Of a stretch of DNA of 7,767 nt, positions 1 to 7,488 are shown in pieces. A program made the translations under genes and the position numbers. Numbering within the stretch: the stretch's first letter is position 1; each line of letters begins with the position of its first letter. Where the stretch lies: contig CALCJF010000107.1 of the NCBI GenBank assembly GCA_937967375.1, positions 1 through 7,767 of the forward strand, read 5' to 3'. This DNA is from an uncultured Leucobacter sp. (lineage in GTDB: Bacteria; Actinomycetota; Actinomycetes; Actinomycetales; Microbacteriaceae). The notes beneath the pieces are model-generated. The model worked only from the letters and a program-made list of their open reading frames with translations. It did no database searches and was not told the origin of the DNA.

Positions 1-404
1 TCGTATCCCCTCTCCCGCAGCAGCCCTTGTTGGCCGCCGCATCCGGGAACGGGGTCGCCGCCGGCCGACACTGCGAGCGAGGCGCCGCCGACGCTCGGCA
101 GAAGCGCAGAACCGGTTGAATTGCGGCCGCCCATATCGCTCAGGTACGCGTGGCAGAGCGCCACGCCGCCCGCGAAAACCTTTCGAACAGCGGCATGAGC
201 GTCGACATGACCATGCAACAAGGCGGCTGAGAACCAGGCCGCGGGTGCAGGCCGAGTGAGGGGTTCCGGATCGTGCGCATGGTCGGGTCTGGCGGGAGCG
301 AGCGCAGCTCGCGGATGGATCTGCGCGCTATTCGAAACCCCGCGCGCGCCTCACAACCCCATCAGGTCGAACTCTTGGGCACGCCCGACGAGCGAAACCC
401 GCAG
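1..404. other. gene-poor stretch downstream of the phosphorylase gene
   Basis: No gene could be assigned here. On the minus strand one frame is open from a TGA at 351-353 to the window edge. Its part from about 239 leftwards reads as a fairly protein-like sequence (AWFSAALLHGHVDAHAAVRK near its right end). A hand count over 79 codons gives GC of roughly 73, 58 and 72 percent at codon positions 1, 2 and 3, which weakly resembles coding sequence. However, the only ATG is at 132-134, no ribosome-binding site stands out, a second minus frame is also open, and the translation turns Gly/Ser/Ala-rich. It could be a decayed gene, the edge of an unrecognised one, or noncoding DNA. The right part (about 240-404) looks noncoding and holds GC-rich inverted repeats. 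No convincing intrinsic terminator with a T-run follows the phosphorylase stop. Confidence 0.4.
285..340. repeat. possible REP-like GC-rich intergenic palindrome
   Basis: The core at 298-312 is a perfect stem of six pairs (GCGAGC, spacer GCA, GCTCGC). It lies between an outer GGGT at 285-288 and an ACCC ending at 340, and a second GCGCGC pair sits at 323-328 and 342-347. The minus strand reads GGGTTTCGA, then the GCTGCGCTCGCTC core. This resembles short intergenic palindromes that I recall as common in Microbacteriaceae genomes, but that link is from memory and untested. The outer arms pair poorly and only one copy is in this window. The core hairpin has no following T-run, so it is unlikely to be a Rho-independent terminator for the operon. 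Confidence 0.28.
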
Positions 405-1703
405 CTACGCCGTGATCTTCTCGAGAACGAGCGGGCCACCTGTCTGAACGATGCCGCCTTCTTCGATCTCCCACGCGCCCTCGACGGCCTCGAGCGCACG
501 CTCGAAGCGCGCAGCATCATCGGCCGAGAGCGTGAACAGCGGATCGCCCGCGCGCACCGTGTCGCCCGGCTTCGCGTGCAGATCGATGCCCGCCGCAAAG
601 ATCACCGGATCCTCGGCCCGGGCGCGCCCCGCCCCGAGGCGCCACGCACCGATGCCGAACGGCAGAGCCTCAAGGCGGGTCAGCACGCCCGACGACGGCG
701 CAACCACGGTGTGCGTCTCGCGCGCCACGGGCAGAGGCGCATCGGGGTCGCCGTCTTGCGCCGAGATCATGCGACGCCAAGCATCCATCGCACGCCCATC
801 GTCGAGGGCAGCCTCAACATCAGCATCGGGCTGACCCGCGAGCGCCAGCATCTCCCGCGCAAGCGCAACGGTAAGCTCGCGCACGTCGGCTGGGCCGCCA
901 CCCGCAAGAATCTCGACCGACTCGCGCACCTCGTTCGCGTTGCCGATCGCAAGGCCGAGCGGCACGTTCATGTTCGTGAGCAGCGCCGTCGTCGCGACGC
1001 CGGAGTCGTTACCGAGCGCGACCATGGTGCGAGCAAGCTCCCGTGCATCATTCACGTCTTGCATGAACGCCCCCGAACCGAACTTCACGTCGAGCACGAG
1101 CGCGTCGGTGCCCTCGGCGATCTTCTTCGACATGATGCTCGACGCGATCAGCGGAATCGTATCGACCGTGCCTGTCACGTCACGCAGCGCGTACAGCTTC
1201 TTGTCGGCAGGAGCGAGCCCGCTGCCGGCAGCGCAGATGACCGCGCCCACGTCGCCCGCCATCTGCGCGAACATCTCTTCGTTCGAAAGCGACGCCCGCC
1301 AGCCGGCAATCGACTCGAGTTTGTCGAGGGTGCCGCCCGTGTGACCGAGCCCGCGCCCCGAAAGCTGCGGCACGGCGACACCGAAAGCGGCAACCAGAGG
1401 CGCCAGGGGCAACGTGATCTTGTCGCCCACACCTCCGGTGGAGTGCTTGTCGACCGTGCGCTTACCCAAGTTCGCGAAGCTCATGCGCTCGCCCGATGCG
1501 ATCATCGCGTCGGTCATCACCCGAATCTCGTCGCGCTGCATCCCGCGCTGAAACACCGCCATAGCGAACGACGCCATCTGCGCATCGCTCACGTATCCGC
1601 GGGTGTAGGCATCGATCAGCCACCGAAGTGCGGGCTCGGGTACGACTCCCCCGTCACGCTTGATGCGAATGACGTCTACTGCGTCGAACGGCTCAACACT
1701 CAT
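405..1703 (-). CDS. deoA: thymidine / pyrimidine-nucleoside phosphorylase
   Basis: This 432-residue cytosolic enzyme splits thymidine, deoxyuridine or uridine with phosphate, giving the free base and (deoxy)ribose-1-phosphate. Length and architecture match the family: an N-terminal helical domain, the phosphate-binding motif KHSTGGVGDK at 86-95, the family signature SGRGLGHTGGTLDKLE at 115-130, YALRDVTGTVD at 171-181, SSIMSKKIAEG at 188-198, and a C-terminal PYNP domain from about 340. Arg174, Ser189 and Lys193 have the same spacing as the E. coli DeoA substrate-binding residues Arg171, Ser186 and Lys190. The ATG lies 14 bases after the cytidine deaminase stop, and an AAGGA overlaps that stop, so the two are probably co-translated. 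As last recognisable gene of the operon it uses the uridine or deoxyuridine made by the deaminase. DeoA (thymidine-preferring) versus Pdp (broad) specificity cannot be settled by eye. Confidence 0.95.
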   Translation of the reverse strand: MSVEPFDAVDVIRIKRDGGVVPEPALRWLIDAYTRGYVSDAQMASFAMAVFQRGMQRDEIRVMTDAMIASGERMSFANLGKRTVDKHSTGGVGDKITLPLAPLVAAFGVAVPQLSGRGLGHTGGTLDKLESIAGWRASLSNEEMFAQMAGDVGAVICAAGSGLAPADKKLYALRDVTGTVDTIPLIASSIMSKKIAEGTDALVLDVKFGSGAFMQDVNDARELARTMVALGNDSGVATTALLTNMNVPLGLAIGNANEVRESVEILAGGGPADVRELTVALAREMLALAGQPDADVEAALDDGRAMDAWRRMISAQDGDPDAPLPVARETHTVVAPSSGVLTRLEALPFGIGAWRLGAGRARAEDPVIFAAGIDLHAKPGDTVRAGDPLFTLSADDAARFERALEAVEGAWEIEEGGIVQTGGPLVLEKITA

Positions 1704-1717
1704 GCTTCTTCTGTTCC

Positions 1718-2134
1718 TTAGTCTTTTCGCGAGGCGACGGCTGCAAGGTCGCGTGGGCCGAAGGCGTCAGGCAGCACCTGATCGATCGTACGCAACCCAG
1801 AGACGGTATCGAGGATCATGCCCTCAGCCGAGTGTTCGTACAGCAGCTGGCGACAGCGCCCGCACGGCATGATGGTCTCGGCATTGCCGTTCACACATAC
1901 GAAGGCGACAAGTTTGCCGCCACCGCCCATGCACAGTTCAGCGACCATCGCGCATTCGGCGCACAGGGTCACACCGTACGAGGCGTTCTCGATGTTGCAC
2001 CCGCTCACGATGCGACCGTCGTCTACAAGCGCCGCGGCGCCCACCGGGTACTGCGAGTAAGGAACGTAGGCGTGATCCAGGGCAGCAATAGCTGCCTGTC
2101 TAATCGACTCCCAATCGATCTGCTGATTCGACAT
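1718..2134 (-). CDS. cdd: cytidine deaminase
   Basis: This 138-residue protein is the short, homotetrameric, zinc-dependent type of cytidine deaminase. It hydrolyses cytidine and deoxycytidine to uridine and deoxyuridine, releasing ammonia, in the cytosol. Visible residues are the substrate-contact NIE at 48-50, the CAE motif with zinc ligand Cys58 and catalytic Glu60, and PCGRC at 90-94 with zinc ligands Cys91 and Cys94. YSQYPVGAAAL near residues 26-36 is the usual N-terminal family motif. The chosen ATG gives the normal family length and is preceded by GGAG five bases upstream. The same frame is open for 27 codons further upstream, but that stretch lies inside the permease gene and has no family similarity. 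The gene starts 10 bases after the upstream permease stop, which places the enzyme directly in the transport operon, feeding the phosphorylase encoded next. Confidence 0.96.
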   Translation of the reverse strand: MSNQQIDWESIRQAAIAALDHAYVPYSQYPVGAAALVDDGRIVSGCNIENASYGVTLCAECAMVAELCMGGGGKLVAFVCVNGNAETIMPCGRCRQLLYEHSAEGMILDTVSGLRTIDQVLPDAFGPRDLAAVASRKD

Positions 2135-2144
2135 ACAGTCTCCG

Positions 2145-3485
2145 CTACGACTTGATATATGGCTTGCCTGCGGCAGCCGGTCCGCGCGACCGTCCGACCA
2201 AACCCGCCACCGCAAAGATGGTCACGATGTACGGCAGCATGAGCATGAACTGGCTCGGCACTGGCGAGCCGATCACCGAGAGCACACCCTGCAGGTTGCT
2301 CGCGAAGCCGAAGAGCAACGCGGCGAGCGTCGCCTTGATCGGATCCCACTTGCCGAAGATCACCGCGGCAAGCGCGATGAAGCCCGCGCCAGCGGTCATC
2401 TCGCGGTTGAACGACGGAACCGAAGCAAGCGTAAAGAATGCACCGCCCAAGCCGGCGATCGCACCGGCAAGCATCAGATTCAGGTACCTGGTGCGAGCCA
2501 CCTTGATACCGACGGTGTCGGCAGCCTGCGGGTGCTCACCGACCGCGCGAAGGCGCAGGCCCCAGCGGGTGCGGTACATCGCGAACCAGACGAGGAAGAC
2601 CACGACATACATGATGTAGACGATGATGGTCTGCCGAAACAGCACTGGGCCGAGCAACGGGATCTCGCTGAGTCCAGGGATCGCGAACGCCTTGAACGGC
2701 TGCGGCGAGTTCAGCAGCGCCGAATTCGGAGCGAGCACCTTCGAGAAGAGGAAGGTCGTGACACCGACAACGAGCACGTTCAGCACCACGCCGACGATCA
2801 CCTGATCGACGAAGTAGGTGATCGCGAAGACACCGAGCACGAGCGAGACGAGCACTGACGCGATCATTGCCGCGAGAACGCCTGCGGTGCCCGCGATGGC
2901 TACTGCCATCCCCTCCGAGATATCCACGTTCTGCAGTGCACCGTTGTAGATCACCGACGCAACGACCGCGGCAGAGAACGCACCGGCGAGCAGCTGGGCC
3001 TCGATCGCGATGTTCACGACGCCAACACGCTCGCCGATCACTCCACCAAGAGCACCGAAGATCAGAGGAGTCGCAAGCGCGAGGGCACCGCCGAGCAGGC
3101 CCACCATAGGGATCGTGCCACCCGCGGCTGCCCACGAAAGAAATCCGACCAGCAGCACAGCGACATAGACGATCGTGAGCCAGAGCGGATGCGGCCGCCC
3201 CTTAGAAGCGAGGAAGGCCGAGAACGCCGCGCACAGCAGCAAGAGGAGGGCCGCGCCCCAGGCGGTCGCGGTCGCGGGCACAACAAGGTCCGGCAACGCG
3301 AAGAGTTCGTGCCCCGCGCTCAGGCGAAACGTCGTCACGCCCTCTCGCGGACCGAGCAGTGGCAGCAGGGTGAAGAGCACTGCGAAGATGCCGAAAATAG
3401 TCGGCGCCTTCCATGACTTCACCGCGACACGGCGCAGGTCTTCGCTCACCGGGTGGTCCGAGGGAATAGCGGTCACGGCGCTCAT
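2145..3485 (-). CDS. nucleoside ABC transporter permease, second subunit (NupC/YufQ-like)
   Basis: This 446-residue inner-membrane protein belongs to the BPD_transp_2 (branched-chain amino acid/sugar type) permease family and would form half of the nucleoside channel. The family core begins near residue 125. It shows GERVGVVNIAIEAQ at 150-163, a helix with FVDQVIVGVVLNVL at 225-238, the ATPase-coupling loop GLRLRAVGEHPQAADTVGI at 309-327, and GFIALAAVIFGKWDP at 368-382. An N-terminal extension of about 125 residues carries three extra hydrophobic segments (about 28-45, 70-93 and 101-121); Bacillus YufQ-type proteins are shorter, so the extension may be lineage-specific. The start codon overlaps the stop of the preceding permease as ATGA and has a strong GGAGG seven bases upstream. 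Specificity is inferred from the BMP lipoprotein and nucleoside enzymes in the same operon; by family alone a sugar transporter would be possible. Confidence 0.92.
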   Translation of the reverse strand: MSAVTAIPSDHPVSEDLRRVAVKSWKAPTIFGIFAVLFTLLPLLGPREGVTTFRLSAGHELFALPDLVVPATATAWGAALLLLLCAAFSAFLASKGRPHPLWLTIVYVAVLLVGFLSWAAAGGTIPMVGLLGGALALATPLIFGALGGVIGERVGVVNIAIEAQLLAGAFSAAVVASVIYNGALQNVDISEGMAVAIAGTAGVLAAMIASVLVSLVLGVFAITYFVDQVIVGVVLNVLVVGVTTFLFSKVLAPNSALLNSPQPFKAFAIPGLSEIPLLGPVLFRQTIIVYIMYVVVFLVWFAMYRTRWGLRLRAVGEHPQAADTVGIKVARTRYLNLMLAGAIAGLGGAFFTLASVPSFNREMTAGAGFIALAAVIFGKWDPIKATLAALLFGFASNLQGVLSVIGSPVPSQFMLMLPYIVTIFAVAGLVGRSRGPAAAGKPYIKS

Positions 3486-4738
3486 GCCGACACCTCCTTC
3501 TTCTGGCGGCGCTGTTTTCGAGCCTTGCGCTCAGGGTCGGGCAACCCGAACATCGCGCGCACGAGCGGCGGGGCCGCGATGAACAGCACGATGAGCGACT
3601 GCACGACGAGCACGATCTCGACGGGCACGCCCTGCGAAGCCTGCATTGCGAAACCACCGGCCTTGAACGCGCCGAACAGCAGGCCCGCTGCCAAGATGCC
3701 GAGCGGTGACGACCGCCCGAGCAGCGCAACCGTGATGGCGTCAAAGCCGATTCCCGCATCGATGTCGCCGCCGAAGCCCGACGTCACGGTTCCCTGCACC
3801 TGGCTCACGCCTGCGATACCGACGAGCGCACCCGCGATGACCATTGCGACGAAGTAGGTACGACCGACGTTGATGCCGGCGACCTTCGCGGCGCTCGGGT
3901 TCAGGCCGACGGCTCGGAAACGGAAGCCGAGGCTCGACCGCTCGAGCAGCCACCACGAGAAAGCGACAGCGACGAGCGCAAGCAGCAGTCCGATGTGCAG
4001 CTTGAACTGCGGGCCAAGCAGCTGCGGCATAATTGCCGACTCTGCCATTGGCGCGGTTTTCGGGTTCTTCGAGCCCGGCGCCTGCAGCACGCCCTGAGTC
4101 GCAAGCATCCAGGCGAGCAGATATGCGGCAATGTGGTTGAGCATGATCGTCACGATCACCTCGTGTGCACCGGTTCGAGCCTTCAAGAAGCCGGCAATGC
4201 CAGCCCAGATCGCCGCGGCTGCCATGCCAGCGATGATGCCGACGATCATGTGCAGCGGCCAAGGCATCGACATGGTCGTGCCCACCCAGCCCGCTGCTGC
4301 GGCTGCCATCAGAATCTGACCCTGGCCACCGATATTGAACATGCCTGCGCGAAACGCGAGGCCAACGCCAAGGCCCGCCGCAATCAGCGGCGTCGCGAAC
4401 TTCAGGGTCTCGGTGAGTGGGCGAATGCCCTTCACGAAGGTATCTGCAGTGAAGTTATAGATCGAGCCCTTGAAGAGCGCCACGTAAGCGCCCGACACCG
4501 CATCCCAGATCGCCGCGATAGTGTCACCGGGCCTTGAGAAGAAGTAACCGGCTGATTCCTGCACGTCTTTGTCGGTGAAGGCGATCATGATCGAACCGAC
4601 GATAATCGCGGCGAGCACAGCGAACACTGAGATGATCGCGTTGCCGGTCGTAATCGCCGTGAACGCCTTTCGCCAGCGCGAAGGCTTTGCCCCCTCGCTC
4701 GGCGCCACATCGGGCATCAGGTTCTGTGTCGCGGTCAT
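3482..4738 (-). CDS. nucleoside ABC transporter permease, first subunit (NupB/YufP-like)
   Basis: This 418-residue inner-membrane permease of the BPD_transp_2 family would pair with the downstream permease to form the transport channel. After a short charged N-terminus, a first membrane helix spans about 33-54, and further helices run from about 110 to 395. Diagnostic segments are FRAGMFNIGGQGQ at 129-141, TGAHEVIVTIMLNHIAAY at 189-206, the coupling loop GFRFRAVGLNPSAAKVAGI at 271-289, and the Gly-rich AGIGFDAITVALLGR at 328-342. The C-terminal tail is strongly basic (ERKARKQRRQKKE, about 403-415), fitting a cytoplasmic end by the positive-inside rule. The start overlaps the ATPase stop as ATGA, with a GAGGGGG ribosome-binding site inside the ATPase gene, so translational coupling is likely. 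It shares limited sequence with the second permease, as expected of an ancient paralogous pair. Confidence 0.93.
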   Translation of the reverse strand: MTATQNLMPDVAPSEGAKPSRWRKAFTAITTGNAIISVFAVLAAIIVGSIMIAFTDKDVQESAGYFFSRPGDTIAAIWDAVSGAYVALFKGSIYNFTADTFVKGIRPLTETLKFATPLIAAGLGVGLAFRAGMFNIGGQGQILMAAAAAGWVGTTMSMPWPLHMIVGIIAGMAAAAIWAGIAGFLKARTGAHEVIVTIMLNHIAAYLLAWMLATQGVLQAPGSKNPKTAPMAESAIMPQLLGPQFKLHIGLLLALVAVAFSWWLLERSSLGFRFRAVGLNPSAAKVAGINVGRTYFVAMVIAGALVGIAGVSQVQGTVTSGFGGDIDAGIGFDAITVALLGRSSPLGILAAGLLFGAFKAGGFAMQASQGVPVEIVLVVQSLIVLFIAAPPLVRAMFGLPDPERKARKQRRQKKEVSA

Positions 4739-6276
4739 GCCTGCGCCCCCTCGTTCTGAGTGTGCTCACTCGGCACTTCGTCAGTCACTCCAGCCATCAT
4801 CAGGCCAAGCTTGTCGCGCGAGGTGTTGCCGGGCACAATGCCAACGACCTTTCCGCGGTACATGACCATGATGCGGTCTGCCAGTGCGGTGACTTCGTCG
4901 AGCTCGGTCGAGATCACGATGACCGGAACCCCCGAGTCACGAGTCTCAATCACACGCTGGTGAATGAACTCGATCGAACCCACGTCGACGCCGCGGGTGG
5001 GCTGCGCAGCGACGAAGAGCTGCAAGTCGCGGCTCAGCTCACGCGCGATTACGACCTTCTGTTGGTTGCCACCCGACAAACTACCGGCGGCCTGCTGCGG
5101 CCCCTGGGTGCGAATATCGAACTCGGCGATCTTGCCCTTCGAAAACTCGTTCAGTGCGCCGAGCTGGAGCGTGCCGGCTTTGACGAAGGGCTCGCCGTGC
5201 GAGCGATCCAGCATCATATTCTCTGCGACGCTGAACTCTTTCACGAGCCCGTCAACGCTGCGGTCTTCAGGAACAAACCCGACGCCCTCGTCAAGAATGT
5301 CGCGCACCGTGCGCCCGACGAGCTCGGTGCCGTTCAGTTTCACGCTGCCCTGCACACCCGACTGCACGCCCACGATCGCCTCGGTCAGCTCGGTCTGGCC
5401 ATTGCCCTGCACGCCCGCGATCGCGAGCACCTCGCCACGCTTCACATCAAAACTCACGTCGTCGACAAGCACGAGTCCAGACGGGTCTGTGACCGTGAGG
5501 TGCTCGACGACGAGCGCCTCATTACCGAGCTGCGGCGGGTTCTTCTGCACGGTCAGCTCGACCGCCCGCCCGACCATCAGTGAAGCGAGCTCTTCATTGC
5601 TGGCCGTGGGAGATGCCTCGCCGACGACCTTTCCGAGGCGAATCACGGTAATGCGGTCGGCAACCTCGCGCACCTCGCGCAGCTTGTGCGTGATGAACAC
5701 GATCGAGGTGCCGCTGTCACGCAGCTGGCGCATGGTGGCCATGAGCTCATCGGTCTCTTGCGGCGTCAGCACTGCGGTCGGCTCATCGAACACGAGCACC
5801 TTTGCGTCGCGCGAGAGCGCCTTGATAATCTCGACCCGCTGCTGCACCCCGACGGGCAGGTCTTCTACGATCGCATCGGGATCGACGTGAAACCCGAAGC
5901 GATCTGAAATCTCTTTGACGCGCTTTCGCGCGGCCGCGAGGTCGAGCACGCCGCCCGCCTTCGTGGACTCATTGCCGAGCATCACGTTCTCGGCGACAGT
6001 GAACACCGGAATCAGCATGAAGTGCTGATGCACCATGCCAACGCCCGCGGCCATCGCATCGCCTGGCCCTTCGAAGTGCTGCACGCGGTCGTCGAGCAAG
6101 ATCTCGCCCTCGTCGGCGCGGTAGAGCCCGTACAGCACGTTCATGAGGGTCGACTTGCCTGCGCCGTTTTCGCCGAGCAGACAGTGGATCTCACCTGGCT
6201 CGACAGTGAGGTCGATGTGATCGTTGGCGGTGAATGCGCCGAAGCGCTTCGTAATGCCTCGAAGTTCAAGCTTCAT
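4735..6276 (-). CDS. nucleoside ABC transporter ATP-binding protein, two fused ATPase domains (NupA/YufO-like)
   Basis: This 513-residue cytoplasmic protein powers the importer and has two ABC domains, like RbsA, MglA and Bacillus YufO/NupO. Domain 1 (about 1-245) has Walker A GENGAGKST at 35-43, Q-loop Gln84 in MVHQHFML, a weak signature LPVGVQQR at 140-147, Walker B LVFDEPTAVL at 161-170 and H-loop His197. Domain 2 (about 253-500) has a degenerate Walker A GVQGNGQTEL lacking the Lys, a full signature LSGGNQQK at 400-407, and the altered Walker B FVAAQPTRGVD at 421-431. In a head-to-tail dimer this gives one good and one impaired ATP site, as is usual in this subfamily. The ATG at 6274-6276 was chosen because the family N-terminus MKLELRGITKRFG begins there, with AGGA eight bases upstream. 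The frame is open upstream to 6366, but that part runs through the terminator-like hairpin. Confidence 0.95.
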   Translation of the reverse strand: MKLELRGITKRFGAFTANDHIDLTVEPGEIHCLLGENGAGKSTLMNVLYGLYRADEGEILLDDRVQHFEGPGDAMAAGVGMVHQHFMLIPVFTVAENVMLGNESTKAGGVLDLAAARKRVKEISDRFGFHVDPDAIVEDLPVGVQQRVEIIKALSRDAKVLVFDEPTAVLTPQETDELMATMRQLRDSGTSIVFITHKLREVREVADRITVIRLGKVVGEASPTASNEELASLMVGRAVELTVQKNPPQLGNEALVVEHLTVTDPSGLVLVDDVSFDVKRGEVLAIAGVQGNGQTELTEAIVGVQSGVQGSVKLNGTELVGRTVRDILDEGVGFVPEDRSVDGLVKEFSVAENMMLDRSHGEPFVKAGTLQLGALNEFSKGKIAEFDIRTQGPQQAAGSLSGGNQQKVVIARELSRDLQLFVAAQPTRGVDVGSIEFIHQRVIETRDSGVPVIVISTELDEVTALADRIMVMYRGKVVGIVPGNTSRDKLGLMMAGVTDEVPSEHTQNEGAQA

Positions 6277-6343
6277 GTGCTCGATCCTAGCGGTGGTGTG
6301 GTGAACGATGCGCTTCTGGCGCAGCGATCTGACGGTCCTGACG

Positions 6344-6383
6344 AAAAGCGAGGGAGCGACCGGCATGCACCGATCGCTCCCTC
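6344..6383 (-). terminator. hairpin with T-run between lipoprotein gene and transporter genes
   Basis: On the minus strand, 13 bases after the lipoprotein stop, a perfect 10-bp inverted repeat (GAGGGAGCGA and TCGCTCCCTC) extends inward by four more pairs, one of them G-U, around a six-base loop TGCATG. The stem spans 6350-6383 and is followed by GC and then TTTT at 6344-6347. This is the form of a Rho-independent terminator. As the remaining operon genes lie downstream with no obvious promoter of their own, it most likely acts as a partial terminator or mRNA 3'-end stabiliser, so the lipoprotein is made in excess. That role is inferred. Confidence 0.75.
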
Positions 6384-6396
6384 GGAATCTCGAGCG

Positions 6397-7482
6397 TTAG
6401 CTCAGGTACGACTTGACGGTCACCTTGCCGTCAATGATCTCCTGCTTCAGTGCGTCAACTTCCTTGACGAGTGCCGCATCGACCTTGCCTTCGAAGTTGT
6501 GGAAGGGTGCGATGCCCACGCCGCCGTTGTCGAGCGTGCCGACGTATGCGTTTGCGTCGAACTTGCCGTTCGCGCTCGACATGACTGCCTCGTAGGTCGA
6601 GACGTCCATGTTCTTCAGGATCGAGGTGAGCACGAAGTCCTGAGTGCTCTCGTCGGTCTGGAAGAGGTCAGCGTCAACGCCGACCAGCGCGACGTCGCGA
6701 CCCGACTCCTTGATCGCCTGCAGCGCCGACTGGTAGATCGGGCCACCAACGGGGAGCAGCACGTCGACGCCCTGGTCGAGAATGTTCTGCGCAACCGACT
6801 TCGCGTCCTGGTTTGCCTCGAAGCCACCGGTGAATGAGCCGGTCTCGCCGTTCCAGCCCACAACCTCAACGTTGGTGCCCTTGACCGAGTTGTAGTGATC
6901 AACGCCCTGCTTGAAGCCGTCCATGAAGATGGTCACGGTCGGGAACTCCATGCCGCCGAAGGTGCCGACCTTGCCTGCCTGCGAGTAACCGGCCGACAGG
7001 TAGCCTGCGAGGAATGCAGCCTGGGCTGTGTCGTACAACAGCGGCTTGACATTCTCGGCGTCCTTCTTGCCGTCGAAGTCGTTATCGGCTGCGTCGTCAA
7101 CGAGGATGAAGTCGGTGTCGGGGTTTGCGTTTGCTGCCTCGACGGTCGCTGCCGAAAGCGCGAAGCCAACCGAAACGATTGCGTTGCAGCCCTCGCCAAC
7201 CATGCTCTCGATGTTCGGGCCGAAGTCGGTCTCGCTGTTCGACTCTGCCTGCTTCAGCTCGACACCGAGCTCGTCTGCGGCCTTCTTCGCCCCCTCGTAC
7301 GAAAGCTGGTTGAACGAGCGGTCGTCGAAGCCGCCTGCGTCAGAGACGATGCAGGGAACGAAGTCAGCAGCGCCCTCGGCTGCGCCATCGCCCTTCTCGG
7401 GGGCGGGTGCACATGCCGCGAGGCCAACGATCAGGCCGGCAGCAGCAACGCCGCCCAACAGCCTCTTGCTTGAAATAGTCAA
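6397..7482 (-). CDS. BMP/PnrA-family nucleoside-binding lipoprotein
   Basis: This 361-residue extracytoplasmic lipoprotein is the substrate-capture subunit of the importer. The N-terminus SSKRLLGGVAAAGLIVGLAAC has a positively charged start, a hydrophobic core and the lipobox LAAC, with lipidated Cys24. The BMP (PnrA-like, type I periplasmic-binding fold) domain follows: DAGGFDDRSFNQLSYEG at 48-64, GGMEFPTVTIFMDGFKQGV at 176-194, a variable VGWNGETGSF loop near 208, LLPVGGPIYQSAL at 242-254 and VGVDADLFQ at 267-275. Family members such as Treponema PnrA and Bacillus NupN bind purine or pyrimidine nucleosides; pyrimidine use is inferred from the downstream enzymes. TTG at 7480-7482 was chosen because AGGAGG lies six bases upstream and it directly begins the signal peptide. 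An ATG just upstream is out of frame and meets a stop after two codons. The frame stays open to 7542 without an alternative ribosome-binding site. Confidence 0.95.
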   Translation of the reverse strand: MTISSKRLLGGVAAAGLIVGLAACAPAPEKGDGAAEGAADFVPCIVSDAGGFDDRSFNQLSYEGAKKAADELGVELKQAESNSETDFGPNIESMVGEGCNAIVSVGFALSAATVEAANANPDTDFILVDDAADNDFDGKKDAENVKPLLYDTAQAAFLAGYLSAGYSQAGKVGTFGGMEFPTVTIFMDGFKQGVDHYNSVKGTNVEVVGWNGETGSFTGGFEANQDAKSVAQNILDQGVDVLLPVGGPIYQSALQAIKESGRDVALVGVDADLFQTDESTQDFVLTSILKNMDVSTYEAVMSSANGKFDANAYVGTLDNGGVGIAPFHNFEGKVDAALVKEVDALKQEIIDGKVTVKSYLS

Positions 7483-7488
7483 CGCATT

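Noticed and set aside
105..239. Resemblance of the minus-strand frame to the C-terminal part of a PfkB-type sugar kinase
   Set aside because: Only a loose WFSAALLHG-like similarity; the expected Gly-Asp catalytic motif is absent and the following residues do not match.
273..1721. 482-codon plus-strand open frame
   Set aside because: It is antisense to the clearly recognised phosphorylase gene; its Arg/His-rich product has no family features and is a by-product of GC-rich codon usage.
4687..5890. Long plus-strand open frames of about 300 codons each
   Set aside because: Both are antisense to the ATPase gene, whose Walker and signature motifs are intact; their products look like low-complexity shadows.
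6277..6300. TAGGAT as a -10 box for a separate ATPase promoter
   Set aside because: It overlaps the ribosome-binding site, lies too close to the ATG for a normal leader, and no -35 partner is visible.
6277..6366. Upstream extension of the ATPase to 6366
   Set aside because: The extra 30 residues overlap the hairpin, lack family similarity and have no ribosome-binding site, whereas 6276 gives the canonical N-terminus.
6022..6837. 271-codon plus-strand open frame across the lipoprotein/ATPase junction
   Set aside because: It is antisense to two confident genes and runs through the terminator-like hairpin; no domain or ribosome-binding site supports it.
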